Notes: generated by a model from the sequence alone, not told the origin. DNA of 64,000 nt from UBA2588 sp964343075 (GCA_964343075.1 CAYFGT010000007.1:1-64000), one strand, 5' to 3'; shown: positions 7,677 to 17,287, counted from the first letter of the stretch. A program made the numbers and translations.

Positions 7677-8873
7677 TTATATGACCTGGTCTTGTGACAA
7701 TGTTTCTATCTCTGCTGTTGTATAACCTAGCCATTCTTTATAAATTTCTGTATTATTCTGGCCTAACTGAGGACCTGCATGACGGATCTCACCAGGGTTT
7801 TGATCAAACTTAGGTATGACTCCTACCATTTTAGTAGGCCCGATAATAGGATCATCAACTTCTACAATATTATTCCGATCTGCTATGTGGGGATCAGTTG
7901 CTATGTCTTCGGAGTCATATACCTGTCCTACTATGCCTCCAGTAGGTATCAGGTCTTCTAATACTTCTGCCGCTGTTTTATTATCAAACCAAGATTGTAT
8001 TTCTTCATTCAATTCGTCTCGATGATTTATACGTGCTTCATTAGTAGCAAATTTCTCAGAACTGAGTAATGATTCAACTCCCATTGCTTTAGCCAGTGTT
8101 TCCCAAGTGTTTTGGGAAGTTGCTGATAATCCAACCCATTTATCATCTGCTGTATGATACAGGTTCCGTGGAGCTGCATCAGGGAAGTTATTTCCGGACC
8201 GTCCACGATTTATATTTAATTTGTCGAACATTGTAACGAAAGGAATCATGAGCCTCATTAATGGTTCGTAAAGGCTTAGGTCTATAACTTCGCCTGTAGA
8301 TATCGGAGAAGTATCTCGCTTATAGAGCGCCATCATAGCTGACATCGCGCCAAATACACCTGATACTTCATCGGCCAGTGGTAGTGGGGGTAGGTTTGGA
8401 GGGGAGTCTTCGAAGCCTGCCATATTAACGTAACCACTCATACATTCTGCGACTGTCCCAAATCCTGGTCGGTCTTTATAGGGACCAGTTTGACCAAAGC
8501 CCGAGTAGCGAAGGATCACTAGATTTGGATTGATCCTGTGTAGTTCCTCCGGGGCTAACCCCCATTTTTCTAGGGTTCCCGGCCTGAAACCTTCTATTAA
8601 AACATCTACTTGCTGAATTAATTCTTTGAATATTTGTTGTCCTTTCGGGTTATTCAAAGACAAAGTGACCGATTTCTTGTTTCTCGAATGCACAGTCCAC
8701 CAAACAGAGGTTGCCTGTATGAATGGTCCCCAATTTCTTAAAGGATCTCCTCTGCCAGGATTTTCTATTTTGATAACCTCGGCCCCAAAGTCTGCCATCA
8801 AACTGCTCGCAGTGCCACCTGCAACGATCATAGAAATATCTAGTACTTTTATTCCTGATATAGGTCCTTTCAT
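7677..8873 (-). CDS. CaiB/BaiF family (class III) CoA transferase
   Basis: The 398-residue protein matches class III CoA transferases, which move CoA between carboxylic acids through an aspartyl-CoA intermediate. The N terminus GIKVLDISMIVAGG, LMADFGAEVIKIENP and the VLIEGFRPGTLEKWGL block are diagnostic. The catalytic aspartate is D168 in PLADEVSG. AGGAAGAG sits ahead of the ATG. The gene follows an alpha/beta hydrolase with 13 bases between them, suggesting one catabolic transcript. The acyl substrate is not predictable. Confidence 0.9.
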   Translation of the reverse strand: MKGPISGIKVLDISMIVAGGTASSLMADFGAEVIKIENPGRGDPLRNWGPFIQATSVWWTVHSRNKKSVTLSLNNPKGQQIFKELIQQVDVLIEGFRPGTLEKWGLAPEELHRINPNLVILRYSGFGQTGPYKDRPGFGTVAECMSGYVNMAGFEDSPPNLPPLPLADEVSGVFGAMSAMMALYKRDTSPISTGEVIDLSLYEPLMRLMIPFVTMFDKLNINRGRSGNNFPDAAPRNLYHTADDKWVGLSATSQNTWETLAKAMGVESLLSSEKFATNEARINHRDELNEEIQSWFDNKTAAEVLEDLIPTGGIVGQVYDSEDIATDPHIADRNNIVEVDDPIIGPTKMVGVIPKFDQNPGEIRHAGPQLGQNNTEIYKEWLGYTTAEIETLSQDQVI

Positions 8874-8886
8874 AAGTTTGCTCTTC

Positions 8887-9738
8887 CTAATTTTCTAATA
8901 AGAATTCTGAAACGACGGCCAAAGTCTCTTCAGGGAATTCAAGTGGTAAGAAGTGGCTGCCAATACCCATAGCTTTAACTCTTGCATCTTCTGCAGTATC
9001 GATCCATCTTAATATAGCGGGGTCATCAGCGATCTGTCCTCCGTCATAGTTACCTAGGAGCAATAAATACTTTCCTTTAAGTCCAGTAAAATATTTGTCT
9101 ACTTCCATTCCGTAGCGGGTCTGGTAATAGTGAGCTTCTACCGCTGGAGGACACAGAAGTTGTACTTGACCGCCCTCTAGGGTTTTTGTTCCTCCATCAA
9201 GATACCCTTCAAATGATTCTTCACACCAGTTTTTGAATGCATTACGATGTCTATAAGCTTCATATATAGCGTCCCGAGATTCCCATACCAGTCGTTTGCT
9301 ACGCGTGCGATTTAGTCGCGATTCCAACTGCTCGGGAGTGATCATAGAAGATCTGTTACGAAGAGTGGTTTCAGTTAGTGCTATTTTCGAATATCTCCCC
9401 GGAAGCATGTGTGATGCCATAAGAGTTACTAATCCTCCGGAAGAGTGACCTATACCGTGAAGGTTGGTCAAATTAAGTTCTTCGATGAATGCTGCCACAT
9501 CTTGACCTACTAATTCAAAGTCATATTCTCCGGTAGGTTGGTCTGTATATCCATGCCCACGTTGGTTAAGGCAGATGACATGGAAACTTGCTGATAATTT
9601 CTGTGCGTAAGGATTCCATACATGTGCACATAGCCCAGTAGCGTGGATCATTAATAAAGGAGGTGCTCCTGGGTTTCCCCAGTCTAGATAGTGTTGAGTG
9701 ATTCCGTTTGCTTGGATGTATTTGTCAGTAGGTGTCAA
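8887..9738 (-). CDS. Alpha/beta hydrolase
   Basis: The 283-residue protein is an alpha/beta-fold hydrolase. It has the oxyanion-side strand PLLMIHATG, the NQRGHGYTDQP loop, the nucleophile elbow G97-H-S99-S-G101, an acidic LGNYDGG and a C-terminal GIGSHFLPLEFPEE carrying the likely catalytic histidine. The substrate is unknown; it could be an ester, a lactone or a C-C bond substrate. Translation starts at TTG (9738), supported by GAGGA four bases upstream. It is the first gene of a short run with the CoA transferase and rdgB. Confidence 0.85.
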   Translation of the reverse strand: MTPTDKYIQANGITQHYLDWGNPGAPPLLMIHATGLCAHVWNPYAQKLSASFHVICLNQRGHGYTDQPTGEYDFELVGQDVAAFIEELNLTNLHGIGHSSGGLVTLMASHMLPGRYSKIALTETTLRNRSSMITPEQLESRLNRTRSKRLVWESRDAIYEAYRHRNAFKNWCEESFEGYLDGGTKTLEGGQVQLLCPPAVEAHYYQTRYGMEVDKYFTGLKGKYLLLLGNYDGGQIADDPAILRWIDTAEDARVKAMGIGSHFLPLEFPEETLAVVSEFLLEN

Positions 9739-9835
9739 GGTGTCCTCATTAAGTTTACAGATTTTGATTGTATATTAACAAATTTCTTCAAATGTTTTGA
9801 TATCAAATCCTAAAACTTAAGGATAGAAGTTACTA

Positions 9836-9862
9836 TTGCAGGCGTCTCTCATATGGTATAAT
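9836..9862 (+). promoter_or_regulatory. Promoter of the nuo operon (extended -10)
   Basis: A perfect TATAAT at 9857-9862 is preceded by TGG, giving an extended -10. TTGCAG at 9836-9841 could act as -35 with a short 15-base spacer. Transcription would begin about 30 bases before nuoA. The rest of the 160-base gap shows nothing else clear. Confidence 0.6.
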
Positions 9863-9900
9863 CCGTGATGGCTTAGCATTGAGGAGAGGTTTTTTTAAAA

Positions 9901-10284
9901 ATGCCTGTTGAATACTCTGTTCAATATGGAATGATTGGAATTTTGGCGGTGGTGGCTACTGCAATCCCCACAAGTTTGATTCTCGTTTCGTGGTTGTTAG
10001 AGAAAATAGGGTTGCGCCCAAAGAATCCAACTGAGGTTAAATTGGACCCCTATGAATGCGGGATGGAAGCTATAGGTGGTCCGTGGCATAAATTCAATTT
10101 CAAATACTACATGTACGCTATATTGTTTGTGATTTTTGATGTAGAAGTTATATTTCTGTATCCTTGGGCAGTGAAATTTTTAGATCTGTCTCTTTTTGCC
10201 CTTATTGAAATGTTTATTTTCGTCGGTATTTTGCTACTGGGCTGGTTGTATGCTTGGAGAAAGCGTGACCTGGAATGGAGATGA
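9901..10284 (+). CDS. nuoA: NADH-quinone oxidoreductase subunit A
   Basis: This 127-residue membrane subunit of complex I has three hydrophobic helices. The conserved loop KLDPYECGMEAIGGPWHKFNFK-type segment includes the cysteine that lies near the quinone cavity, and FKYYMYAILFVIFDVEVIFLYPWA is the family signature. GAGGAGAGG precedes the ATG. It heads an eleven-subunit operon; the next gene starts one base after its stop. Confidence 0.96.
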   Translation: MPVEYSVQYGMIGILAVVATAIPTSLILVSWLLEKIGLRPKNPTEVKLDPYECGMEAIGGPWHKFNFKYYMYAILFVIFDVEVIFLYPWAVKFLDLSLFALIEMFIFVGILLLGWLYAWRKRDLEWR

Positions 10285-10285
10285 T

Positions 10286-10894
10286 ATGATCAATAACGAT
10301 TGGCTTAATGAAGGGTTGTCACTTCCCGAAAGAACCCTTCCCACAGATAGAAAAGAGGGATCTGAAATTCAAGAAATGATCAGTAACTCTGCCGAACCAA
10401 TTCCAGGAGATGTACTCGAAATTCCTGATGACTTGCAGAATAATGTCGTAGTAACCTCAGTGGATGCATTGGTAAATTGGGGAAGGAAGTCTTCCTTGTG
10501 GCCTGTCTCATTTGGCCTTGCCTGCTGCGCGTTTGAAATGATGGCTTCAGCAATGAGCAGATTCGACCTTTCTAGATTTGGAATGGAAGTATTCAGAGCA
10601 TCGCCGCGACAGGCGGACTTGTTGATAATAGCGGGTACTGTCACATGGAAAATGGCTCCAGCTATTAAGAGAATATATGACCAAATGCCGGATCCTAAGT
10701 GGGTTATATCGATGGGGGTTTGTGCCACTAGCGGAGGTCCATATTATGGCTCTTATAGTGTTGTCCCAGGAGTAGATCATATAATTCCGGTGGATGTGTA
10801 TGTGCCTGGATGCCCTCCAAGACCAGACGCCCTGCTGTATGGGATTATGGAACTCCATGAAAAGATAAAGAAATTCGGCAATCTCAAGAAATGA
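10286..10894 (+). CDS. nuoB: NADH-quinone oxidoreductase subunit B
   Basis: The 202-residue peripheral-arm subunit carries cluster N2, the last iron-sulfur center before quinone. Ligand motifs are the tandem cysteines in GLACCAFEMM, the GVCATSGGPYYGSY cysteine and VPGCPPRPDALL. The ATG at 10286 lies one base past the nuoA stop with GGAG upstream. A start inside nuoA at 10196 is possible only as an open frame and is rejected. The N terminus has a roughly 60-residue extension before the conserved core, longer than in many bacteria. Confidence 0.96.
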   Translation: MINNDWLNEGLSLPERTLPTDRKEGSEIQEMISNSAEPIPGDVLEIPDDLQNNVVVTSVDALVNWGRKSSLWPVSFGLACCAFEMMASAMSRFDLSRFGMEVFRASPRQADLLIIAGTVTWKMAPAIKRIYDQMPDPKWVISMGVCATSGGPYYGSYSVVPGVDHIIPVDVYVPGCPPRPDALLYGIMELHEKIKKFGNLKK

Positions 10895-10903
10895 TGCGTT
10901 AAG

Positions 10904-11347
10904 ATGGTATTAAGAGATTTAAATGGGAAAATAGTAGCTGATAAGCTTTTAGAAGTTTTCCCTGGCTGTGTGGATAAAGCTGACAACGATAATGTGTGGG
11001 TGCATCCTGAAAATTTGGTGAAGATAGGTGAATTTCTTAAATCCGAAAATGGCTTCACGATGGACTATCTGAACGCTATCACGGCTGTGGATTTTATAGA
11101 TCATTTTGATGTTATATATCAACTCACATCCACAGTAACTCAGAATCGTATAGCCATCAGAACAAGCCTCATCGGGCGAGAACACTTGGAGCTTGATTCA
11201 GTTATGGGGTTATGGAAAGGGGCAAATTTACAAGAAAGAGAAATTTGGGATCTGATGGGAATTTACTTTAAAGGTCATCCCAATATGAAACGTTTATTGT
11301 TATGGGAAGGATTTGAAGGACACCCTCTCCGAAAGGATTTTCTGTAG
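10904..11347 (+). CDS. nuoC: NADH-quinone oxidoreductase subunit C
   Basis: The 147-residue protein is the 30-kDa subunit of the complex I connecting module. The end of the chain has the family block LWKGANLQEREIWDLMGIYF followed by GHPNMKRLLLWEGFEGHPLRKDF. It is separate from nuoD rather than fused to it as in enterobacteria. It follows nuoB by nine bases and precedes nuoD by seven. Confidence 0.95.
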   Translation: MVLRDLNGKIVADKLLEVFPGCVDKADNDNVWVHPENLVKIGEFLKSENGFTMDYLNAITAVDFIDHFDVIYQLTSTVTQNRIAIRTSLIGREHLELDSVMGLWKGANLQEREIWDLMGIYFKGHPNMKRLLLWEGFEGHPLRKDFL

Positions 11348-11354
11348 GTAGCAA

Positions 11355-12464
11355 ATGAGTATTAGAACTGAACCAATGACAGTAAATATAGGACCTCAGC
11401 ATCCGAGTACTCACGGAGTATTTAGAATAAGGGTTACATTTGACGGTGAAGAAATAGTAGAAGTGGAACCCATATTGGGATATTTGCATAGAGGGACTGA
11501 AAAATTAGCTGAAGAACGAAACTATGTTCAGATCGTTACCTTGACTGATAGACTGGATTACACTGCGTCTATGACCAATAATCAAGCTTATTGTTTGGCA
11601 GTAGAAAAATTATTGGAGATTGAAGCTCCCGAACGAGCTAAGTATCTCAGAACAATGACAGCTGAATTGCAACGAATTGCCTCGCATCTGATCGCTGTTG
11701 GTTTTTTCTTGCAAGAATTAGGAACTTTCGGTGGTACTCCCCTTATGTATGCTTTTAGGGCGCGAGAACGTATTTTGGATATGTTTGAAATGTTATGTGG
11801 CGCTCGCATCACGTTAAGTTATATGCGCCCCGGTGGAGTATTCTGGGATCCTCCTGCAGAATTCTGGATTGCCCTTAACGAGTTTTTAAAAGAATTTCCT
11901 GGAGAATTGTCCGAAATGGAAGACTTGTTGTTAGGCAATGAAATTCTAATGGTCCGGACGCGTGACGTAAGTCCACTTTCTGCTGAAGATGCCATAAATA
12001 ATTCTGTGAGTGGCCCTGTTTTACGAGCGAGTGGAGTACCGATGGATCTGAGAATATTGGACCCATACGATGCCTATGACAAAGTGGATTTTGATGTTCC
12101 TGTCGGTTCTAAAGGAGATAATTACGACAGATTTTGGGTACGGATGCAAGAAGTTAGGCAAAGCCTTCGGATCATTGAACAATGTGTTGAACAAATAGAA
12201 CCGGGGGATTATCGTTTGGATCTTCCAAGAGTCTTGAGAGCAGAACAAGGGACTGAGAGTTATGGGAAAGTTGAAGCTCCTAAAGGAGAATTAGGATTCT
12301 ATTTATTTAGCGACGGAAGTGTTTCCCCATACAGAATGAAGATTAGATCCCCTTCTTTAATTAATTTGAGCGTTATTGATCAGCTTTTAGTTGGTTGGAA
12401 GTTGGCGGACATGATCGTCTCGCTTGGAAGTATTGATATAAACATGGGAGAAGTTGATCGATGA
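11355..12464 (+). CDS. nuoD: NADH-quinone oxidoreductase subunit D
   Basis: The 369-residue 49-kDa subunit forms the quinone-binding pocket with NuoB. NIGPQHPSTHGVFR near the N terminus contains the HxxTH loop close to the quinone head group. GYLHRGTEKLAEERNY, YTASMTNNQAYCLAVE and the C-terminal SLGSIDINMGEVDR are all conserved. Its ATGA end overlaps the nuoH start by four bases, indicating coupled translation. Confidence 0.96.
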   Translation: MSIRTEPMTVNIGPQHPSTHGVFRIRVTFDGEEIVEVEPILGYLHRGTEKLAEERNYVQIVTLTDRLDYTASMTNNQAYCLAVEKLLEIEAPERAKYLRTMTAELQRIASHLIAVGFFLQELGTFGGTPLMYAFRARERILDMFEMLCGARITLSYMRPGGVFWDPPAEFWIALNEFLKEFPGELSEMEDLLLGNEILMVRTRDVSPLSAEDAINNSVSGPVLRASGVPMDLRILDPYDAYDKVDFDVPVGSKGDNYDRFWVRMQEVRQSLRIIEQCVEQIEPGDYRLDLPRVLRAEQGTESYGKVEAPKGELGFYLFSDGSVSPYRMKIRSPSLINLSVIDQLLVGWKLADMIVSLGSIDINMGEVDR

Positions 12465-13681
12465 GCTGCTCCTTACAAGGGTTTTATCAAACTAATGCTT
12501 TGTACCAAGCTATTCATGGGTTCTTGGCAAGTTTCCTTCCGTGCTCTTTAGCAACTATAGGTACCGGAATAATGTTTTCTCTGTTTCTGGTCAATATATT
12601 TTTGGTGAGTACGGCGTTGATGACATGGGGCGAACGGAGACTATTAGGAAGATTTCAAACAAGAGTAGGGCCAAATCGATGGGGCCCATTTGGGTTATTG
12701 CAACCAATAGCAGACTTGATTTCTTTGCTATTCAAAGAGAATCTTATTCCGCGTGGGTCTGACAAACTTTTATTTATTGTCGTTCCGATTCTCATAATGA
12801 TGCCGGTAATCATGGTGTTAGGCGTGATTCCATTATCACCAGGGATAGCACTCGCCGATTTGAATGTAGGAGTGTTATATATTTTAGCTATAACTTCAGT
12901 CTCGTCATTGGGTATCTTTATTGCCGGCTGGTCTTCTAACAACAGATTCGCGATATTTGGTGCCGTACGCGGGGTTGCTGTTTTAATTAGTTATGAAGTC
13001 CCTGTCGTGATTTCATTACTGGGAATAGTAGTAGTTACGGGTTCTATGTCACTGTTAAGTATTGTAGAGGCTCAAGCTATTCCATTCTTAATGGTTCAAC
13101 CCATGGCATTACTTGTGTTTTTCATTGGGAGTAGTGCTGAAATGAACCGCACGCCATTTGATATTGCAGAGGCTGAATCTGAAATTATCGCTGGATATCA
13201 CACCGAATTTAGCGGGATAAAGTTCGCGGTGATTCAGGCTGCTGAATATGGAGCAATGATTGTTGCCTCAGCCATCATAGCTATTGTTTTTCTTGGGGGA
13301 TGGTCCGGACCGTTGCCCGAATATCTTGGTTGGTTGTGGATATTTATCAAGATATTGATAGTAGTGTTTGTGTTTACTTGGGTTAGGGCTACGTTGCCCA
13401 GATTAAGAATAGACCAAATAATGGCATTTTGTTGGAAAGGATTACTCCCAATGAGTCTCATTAATTTATTAGCTGTTGTAATAGAGACCTTTGTGCTGAA
13501 AGGACCGGATGGGCAACTTAGTGTATCCGACTTATGGATTATGTGTGTTATAAACACTATAATCACCGTTTGCACTGTAGTCGTATTAAATAAGTTAATA
13601 TCGGATAAAGTTGACCCTGTGAGGTCAGAATCGAAAATATTATCGGCTCAAGAATTGTACGCGGGCAGACAGGGGGATTAA
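12461..13681 (+). CDS. nuoH: NADH-quinone oxidoreductase subunit H
   Basis: The 406-residue membrane subunit connects the quinone site to the proton pumps. The family signature ERRLLGRFQTRVGPNRWGPFGLLQPIAD is present across residues 58-85. The acidic loop EMNRTPFDIAEAESEIIAGYHTEFSG is intact. About eight helices are visible. Its stop codon shares its last base with the nuoI start. Confidence 0.96.
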   Translation: MSCSLQGFYQTNALYQAIHGFLASFLPCSLATIGTGIMFSLFLVNIFLVSTALMTWGERRLLGRFQTRVGPNRWGPFGLLQPIADLISLLFKENLIPRGSDKLLFIVVPILIMMPVIMVLGVIPLSPGIALADLNVGVLYILAITSVSSLGIFIAGWSSNNRFAIFGAVRGVAVLISYEVPVVISLLGIVVVTGSMSLLSIVEAQAIPFLMVQPMALLVFFIGSSAEMNRTPFDIAEAESEIIAGYHTEFSGIKFAVIQAAEYGAMIVASAIIAIVFLGGWSGPLPEYLGWLWIFIKILIVVFVFTWVRATLPRLRIDQIMAFCWKGLLPMSLINLLAVVIETFVLKGPDGQLSVSDLWIMCVINTIITVCTVVVLNKLISDKVDPVRSESKILSAQELYAGRQGD

Positions 13682-14247
13682 TGTACGGTATAGAAATGGT
13701 CAAAGGACTATTGGTTACTCTCAAAAATTTCTCTAAGAAACCTGTCACGATTCAATATCCTGAGCAACGAGTTTCTCAGCACCCCAGATTTAGAGGCGAA
13801 GAATTCACGTGGTACGAAGAAAGATGCACTGGATGCGCTTCTTGTGCAAAATATTGTCCTCTCGGAATTATAGAAATTGTTACCGATCCTAGTGAAACCG
13901 CTGTAAAACAAGGTGATAAATATAAGTTAGAAAAATTTGACATCCAATTATTTCGGTGCATGTTTTGTGGTTTGTGCGTAGAGGCCTGTCCATATGACGC
14001 CTTATTCATGGGAAGTGGATTTGAAGAAGGGAAATACACCCGTAGTGACATGGTTATAACGATTGATGATTTGAGGAATGCTCCGAAAAATCCTTCTACT
14101 TGGTATAGACCGCAATTGGAAGCCAAGAAATATGACCCGAGAAGCGGTCAACAATTGGGCTGGAAAGAAGTAGGGCGAGAATCATGGAATTGGCACAAAA
14201 ATGAGAAGGCAGGAATGAGGATCTCTTCGGAATCCGAAGAAGACTGA
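13681..14247 (+). CDS. nuoI: NADH-quinone oxidoreductase subunit I
   Basis: The 188-residue ferredoxin-like subunit carries two 4Fe-4S clusters that pass electrons toward NuoB. The motifs are CTGCASCAKYCP and CMFCGLCVEACP, with all eight cysteines present. The N-terminal amphipathic helix fits docking on NuoH. A TRSDM-type segment and a long hydrophilic C-terminal tail of about 70 residues follow. It overlaps nuoH by one base. Confidence 0.96.
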   Translation: MYGIEMVKGLLVTLKNFSKKPVTIQYPEQRVSQHPRFRGEEFTWYEERCTGCASCAKYCPLGIIEIVTDPSETAVKQGDKYKLEKFDIQLFRCMFCGLCVEACPYDALFMGSGFEEGKYTRSDMVITIDDLRNAPKNPSTWYRPQLEAKKYDPRSGQQLGWKEVGRESWNWHKNEKAGMRISSESEED

Positions 14248-14252
14248 TATTT

Positions 14253-14795
14253 ATGATCGAAGATTTGATATTTAGTATGTTCGCAGTTGTTGCATTGGCA
14301 GCAGCTATTGGGATGATCGCTTTAAAAGACCTATTTAGAGCCGCGCTGTGTCTGGTAATTGTTTTTGTGTCAATCGCCGGGATTTATGTCATGCTGAATG
14401 CGGAGTTCCTTGCAGTGATACAAGTCCTTGTATATGTCGGAGCAATTTCCATATTGTTGATATTTGCTGTCATGCTGTCTGATGACGTTAAGCGAGCTAA
14501 TTTGTCTAACAGATTACAAATCCCAGCGATACTTCTGTGTGGGGTGATACTAGCAGTGTTATTAGTAGCCGTTGTGTCTACTCAATGGAATGTAATCTCT
14601 GAAGTTAATAGAAGCCTAGTCGATACAGTGCAGATCTATTCTGTGAATCCTGAAATATCTAATCAAGACGACGACTTTTCTCTTGCATCTTTGTTATTGA
14701 CCGATCACGTATTGGCATTTGAATTAGTGTCCGTTTTGCTTTTGGCGGCCTTAATTGGAGCATTGTCTCTGATGCGCGGGAACGGTGAAAAATGA
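14253..14795 (+). CDS. nuoJ: NADH-quinone oxidoreductase subunit J
   Basis: The 180-residue membrane subunit has five hydrophobic segments. The FRAALCLVIVFVSIAGIYVML and VIQVLVYVGAISILLIFAVML blocks are the NuoJ signature, including the helix that carries the pi-bulge. It sits between nuoI and nuoK, with a four-base ATGA overlap with nuoK. Confidence 0.94.
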   Translation: MIEDLIFSMFAVVALAAAIGMIALKDLFRAALCLVIVFVSIAGIYVMLNAEFLAVIQVLVYVGAISILLIFAVMLSDDVKRANLSNRLQIPAILLCGVILAVLLVAVVSTQWNVISEVNRSLVDTVQIYSVNPEISNQDDDFSLASLLLTDHVLAFELVSVLLLAALIGALSLMRGNGEK

Positions 14796-15121
14796 TGTCA
14801 TTAGAAACCATATTAGGCTTGGCGGCTATGCTGTTTGTTATAGGCCTGTTCGGGGTGCTTACTAAGAAAAATATCATAGCTGTCTTTATGTCGCTTGAAT
14901 TGATGTTTAATTCAGTTAATTTGACGTTTGTAGGTTTAAGTTACTATGTGATGCCAGTTAATCTAGTAACAGACTTAAGTAATGCAATGACTGGCCACAT
15001 ATTTGCCATCTTTGTTATTGCTGTGGCTGCCGCTGAAGTAGCGGTAGGTTTAGGAATAGTATTTGCTCTGTACAGAAGTAGTGGATCTATAGAATTAACT
15101 TCTGATATGGGGAGGTCTTAG
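14792..15121 (+). CDS. nuoK: NADH-quinone oxidoreductase subunit K
   Basis: The 109-residue antiporter-like small subunit has three helices. Conserved glutamates lie in MSLELMFNSVNL and in AAAEVAVGLGIVFAL, both used in the proton path. It overlaps nuoJ by four bases and is followed five bases later by a small non-nuo gene. Confidence 0.95.
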   Translation: MMSLETILGLAAMLFVIGLFGVLTKKNIIAVFMSLELMFNSVNLTFVGLSYYVMPVNLVTDLSNAMTGHIFAIFVIAVAAAEVAVGLGIVFALYRSSGSIELTSDMGRS

Positions 15122-15125
15122 TCCT

Positions 15126-15320
15126 ATGTGGATGGAATTCAAGAAGGTACCTAATTTAATGACGGCCGAAATATGGAAAGAGGCTATAGAAGCAGAAGGC
15201 CTTCCTGTAAAAATACTTCCTGAAGGGGGATTGTCCGCATGGACATATAATAACCCGTTTACAGTATATGTTCCCAAAGGGAAAGAACATGTTGCGCAAG
15301 AAATCCTGAGGAAATTATAG
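15126..15320 (+). CDS. Small DUF2007-like protein inside the nuo operon
   Basis: This 64-residue soluble protein lies between nuoK and nuoL with two to five bases on either side, so it belongs to the operon. GGGGAGG precedes the ATG by about ten bases. Its pattern, with an N-terminal strand, IWKEAIEAEGLPVKILPEGG and a final strand VYVPKGKEHVAQEIL, resembles DUF2007 (putative signal-transducing proteins). Function is unknown; location suggests a role in complex I assembly or regulation, which is inference only. Confidence 0.75.
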   Translation: MWMEFKKVPNLMTAEIWKEAIEAEGLPVKILPEGGLSAWTYNNPFTVYVPKGKEHVAQEILRKL

Positions 15321-15321
15321 T

Positions 15322-17283
15322 ATGTCAGCGTTAACCATATGGACTGTCTTTCTTGCGCCAGTAGCAGGTTTTTTAGTTATTTCATTGATAATTAGACCGT
15401 TCTTTGGCAAGCATCAATGGATAAGCCCGTTCGTATTAATAGCAGCGTTGCTTGTGTCACTAATAATAGCAGTCATGCTATTTATTGATACTTTGGCCAC
15501 GGGAGGAGCTGGCTACAATAGTGCTTATGAATGGATCAAGATTAATGAATCAGCAATTATTGACCTAGGTACTTACATCGATCCAGTAAGTGCATCTACT
15601 TTGGTAGTGGTTGTTTTAGTGAGTTTACTTGTTCAAGTATACTCTATGGGATACATGCATGGTGATCCAGGATACAGCCGGTATTTTGCTACAATGGCGC
15701 TTTTTACTGCGTCTATGATTGGCCTAGTTATTTCTTCCAATATTCTGCAACTTTATGCTTTTTGGGAATTAGTTGGTTTATCTTCCTATTTGTTGATTGG
15801 ATTTTGGACGGAACGTCCGTCCGCAGCAGCAGCAGCAAAAAAGGCTTTTATTATCACCCGTATTGGAGATGTAGGTTTCTTGATTGGTATATTGTTCTTG
15901 ATTAATCATTCATTTTCAATGGACAGCGTTGCAGGAATTAATGTGTTGCACATACCAGACATTTGCTCAATCGGGGGAACTATGTCAGGTGTTATCGTGA
16001 CTGTGATAACACTTGGAATATTATCGGGGGCGATGGGTAAGTCAGCGCAATTCCCCTTTCATACGTGGCTCCCAGATGCAATGGAAGGTCCTACCCCCGT
16101 CAGTGCGTTGGTACACTCAGCAACTATGGTGGCAGCGGGTGTATTTTTGCTTATCAGGCTTTTCCCTTTCATAAGCGACTCTGGAACTACTATGCTAGTG
16201 ATTGCTGGTGTTGGCGCCTTTACTGCTGTTTTTGCCGCTACCATGGGCCTGGTCGTTCATGATATCAAGAGAGTCCTTGCCTATTCTAGTATTAGCCAAC
16301 TAGCTTACATGTTCGCAGCGATTGGTCTTGGAGCATATGGCCCCGCTATATTTCACTTGATCACACACGCATTTTTCAAGGCTCTACTATTCCTGTGCTC
16401 AGGTAGCGTTAATCACGCAACACATACCTTTGATATGCGAGAGATGGGCGGGTTACGAAAAAGCATGCCATGGACGTATGGGTTAATGATGATATCCTCT
16501 CTAAGCCTAATTGGACTGCCCCCATTGGCAGGTTTCTGGAGCAAAGATGAAATCATGTTATCCGCCTGGGACTCATTGTTGCATGGCGCAATATTTGAGC
16601 TGATTATATTTGGATTATTAGCAATTGGTGTGATATTGACTGCTTTTTATACTTGGAGAATGATTAGTCTCACATTCCACGGAACATACAGGGGAGATAG
16701 CCATTCCATTCATGAATCGCCTACGATAATGATTGCCCCTATGTTTGTATTAGGTATATTGACTGTCATAGCGGGAGTTCTGACGAATCCCCCTATCAAT
16801 TTAGGAAGCCTTCACAAGCACTGGTTAGGTGATTTTATTTCGTCCAGTACAGTATTTCATCATGGGCACCACGTCGCGGAATTCAGTGTGATGATCGCTA
16901 CAATATCGACTATGTTGGGTTTGTTAGGCATATTAGCAGGAATATACTATTTCAAGAAAAGCAAACAAGGTATTGAAGAGCCACTAGAATCCCTGAAGTC
17001 AGTACATACATTGGTGTATAACAAATACTACTTAGATACCCTATATGAAGATATTATAGTCAAAAATTTCCTACAAAAACGTATCGTTAATATAACGGCT
17101 TTATTTGATAAATATATTGTAGATGGATTGGGAATCACCATAGGTTTTATGGTTCGTAATGTAGGGCATATATTGGGACTCATCCAAAATGGGAATGTGC
17201 AGTTCTATACTTTTATAATTAGTTTAGGAGGCGTTATAGGCTTGATTCTTTTGCTGATGTATGCGCCAGGGATAGGTGGGTGA
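15322..17283 (+). CDS. nuoL: NADH-quinone oxidoreductase subunit L
   Basis: The 653-residue distal proton-pumping subunit has about sixteen helices. Conserved parts include LQLYAFWELVGLSSYLLIGFW with its essential glutamate, the GKSAQFPFHTWLPDAMEGPTPVSAL lysine-proline segment and HLITHAFFKALLFLCSGSV. The C terminus carries the long lateral helix region. It follows the small DUF2007-like gene by one base. Confidence 0.96.
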   Translation: MSALTIWTVFLAPVAGFLVISLIIRPFFGKHQWISPFVLIAALLVSLIIAVMLFIDTLATGGAGYNSAYEWIKINESAIIDLGTYIDPVSASTLVVVVLVSLLVQVYSMGYMHGDPGYSRYFATMALFTASMIGLVISSNILQLYAFWELVGLSSYLLIGFWTERPSAAAAAKKAFIITRIGDVGFLIGILFLINHSFSMDSVAGINVLHIPDICSIGGTMSGVIVTVITLGILSGAMGKSAQFPFHTWLPDAMEGPTPVSALVHSATMVAAGVFLLIRLFPFISDSGTTMLVIAGVGAFTAVFAATMGLVVHDIKRVLAYSSISQLAYMFAAIGLGAYGPAIFHLITHAFFKALLFLCSGSVNHATHTFDMREMGGLRKSMPWTYGLMMISSLSLIGLPPLAGFWSKDEIMLSAWDSLLHGAIFELIIFGLLAIGVILTAFYTWRMISLTFHGTYRGDSHSIHESPTIMIAPMFVLGILTVIAGVLTNPPINLGSLHKHWLGDFISSSTVFHHGHHVAEFSVMIATISTMLGLLGILAGIYYFKKSKQGIEEPLESLKSVHTLVYNKYYLDTLYEDIIVKNFLQKRIVNITALFDKYIVDGLGITIGFMVRNVGHILGLIQNGNVQFYTFIISLGGVIGLILLLMYAPGIGG

Positions 17284-17287
17284 AGTG

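Noticed and set aside
10196..10285. nuoB start inside nuoA.
   Set aside because: An ATG one base after the nuoA stop with GGAG upstream gives the normal NuoB; the upstream part is nuoA read in another frame.
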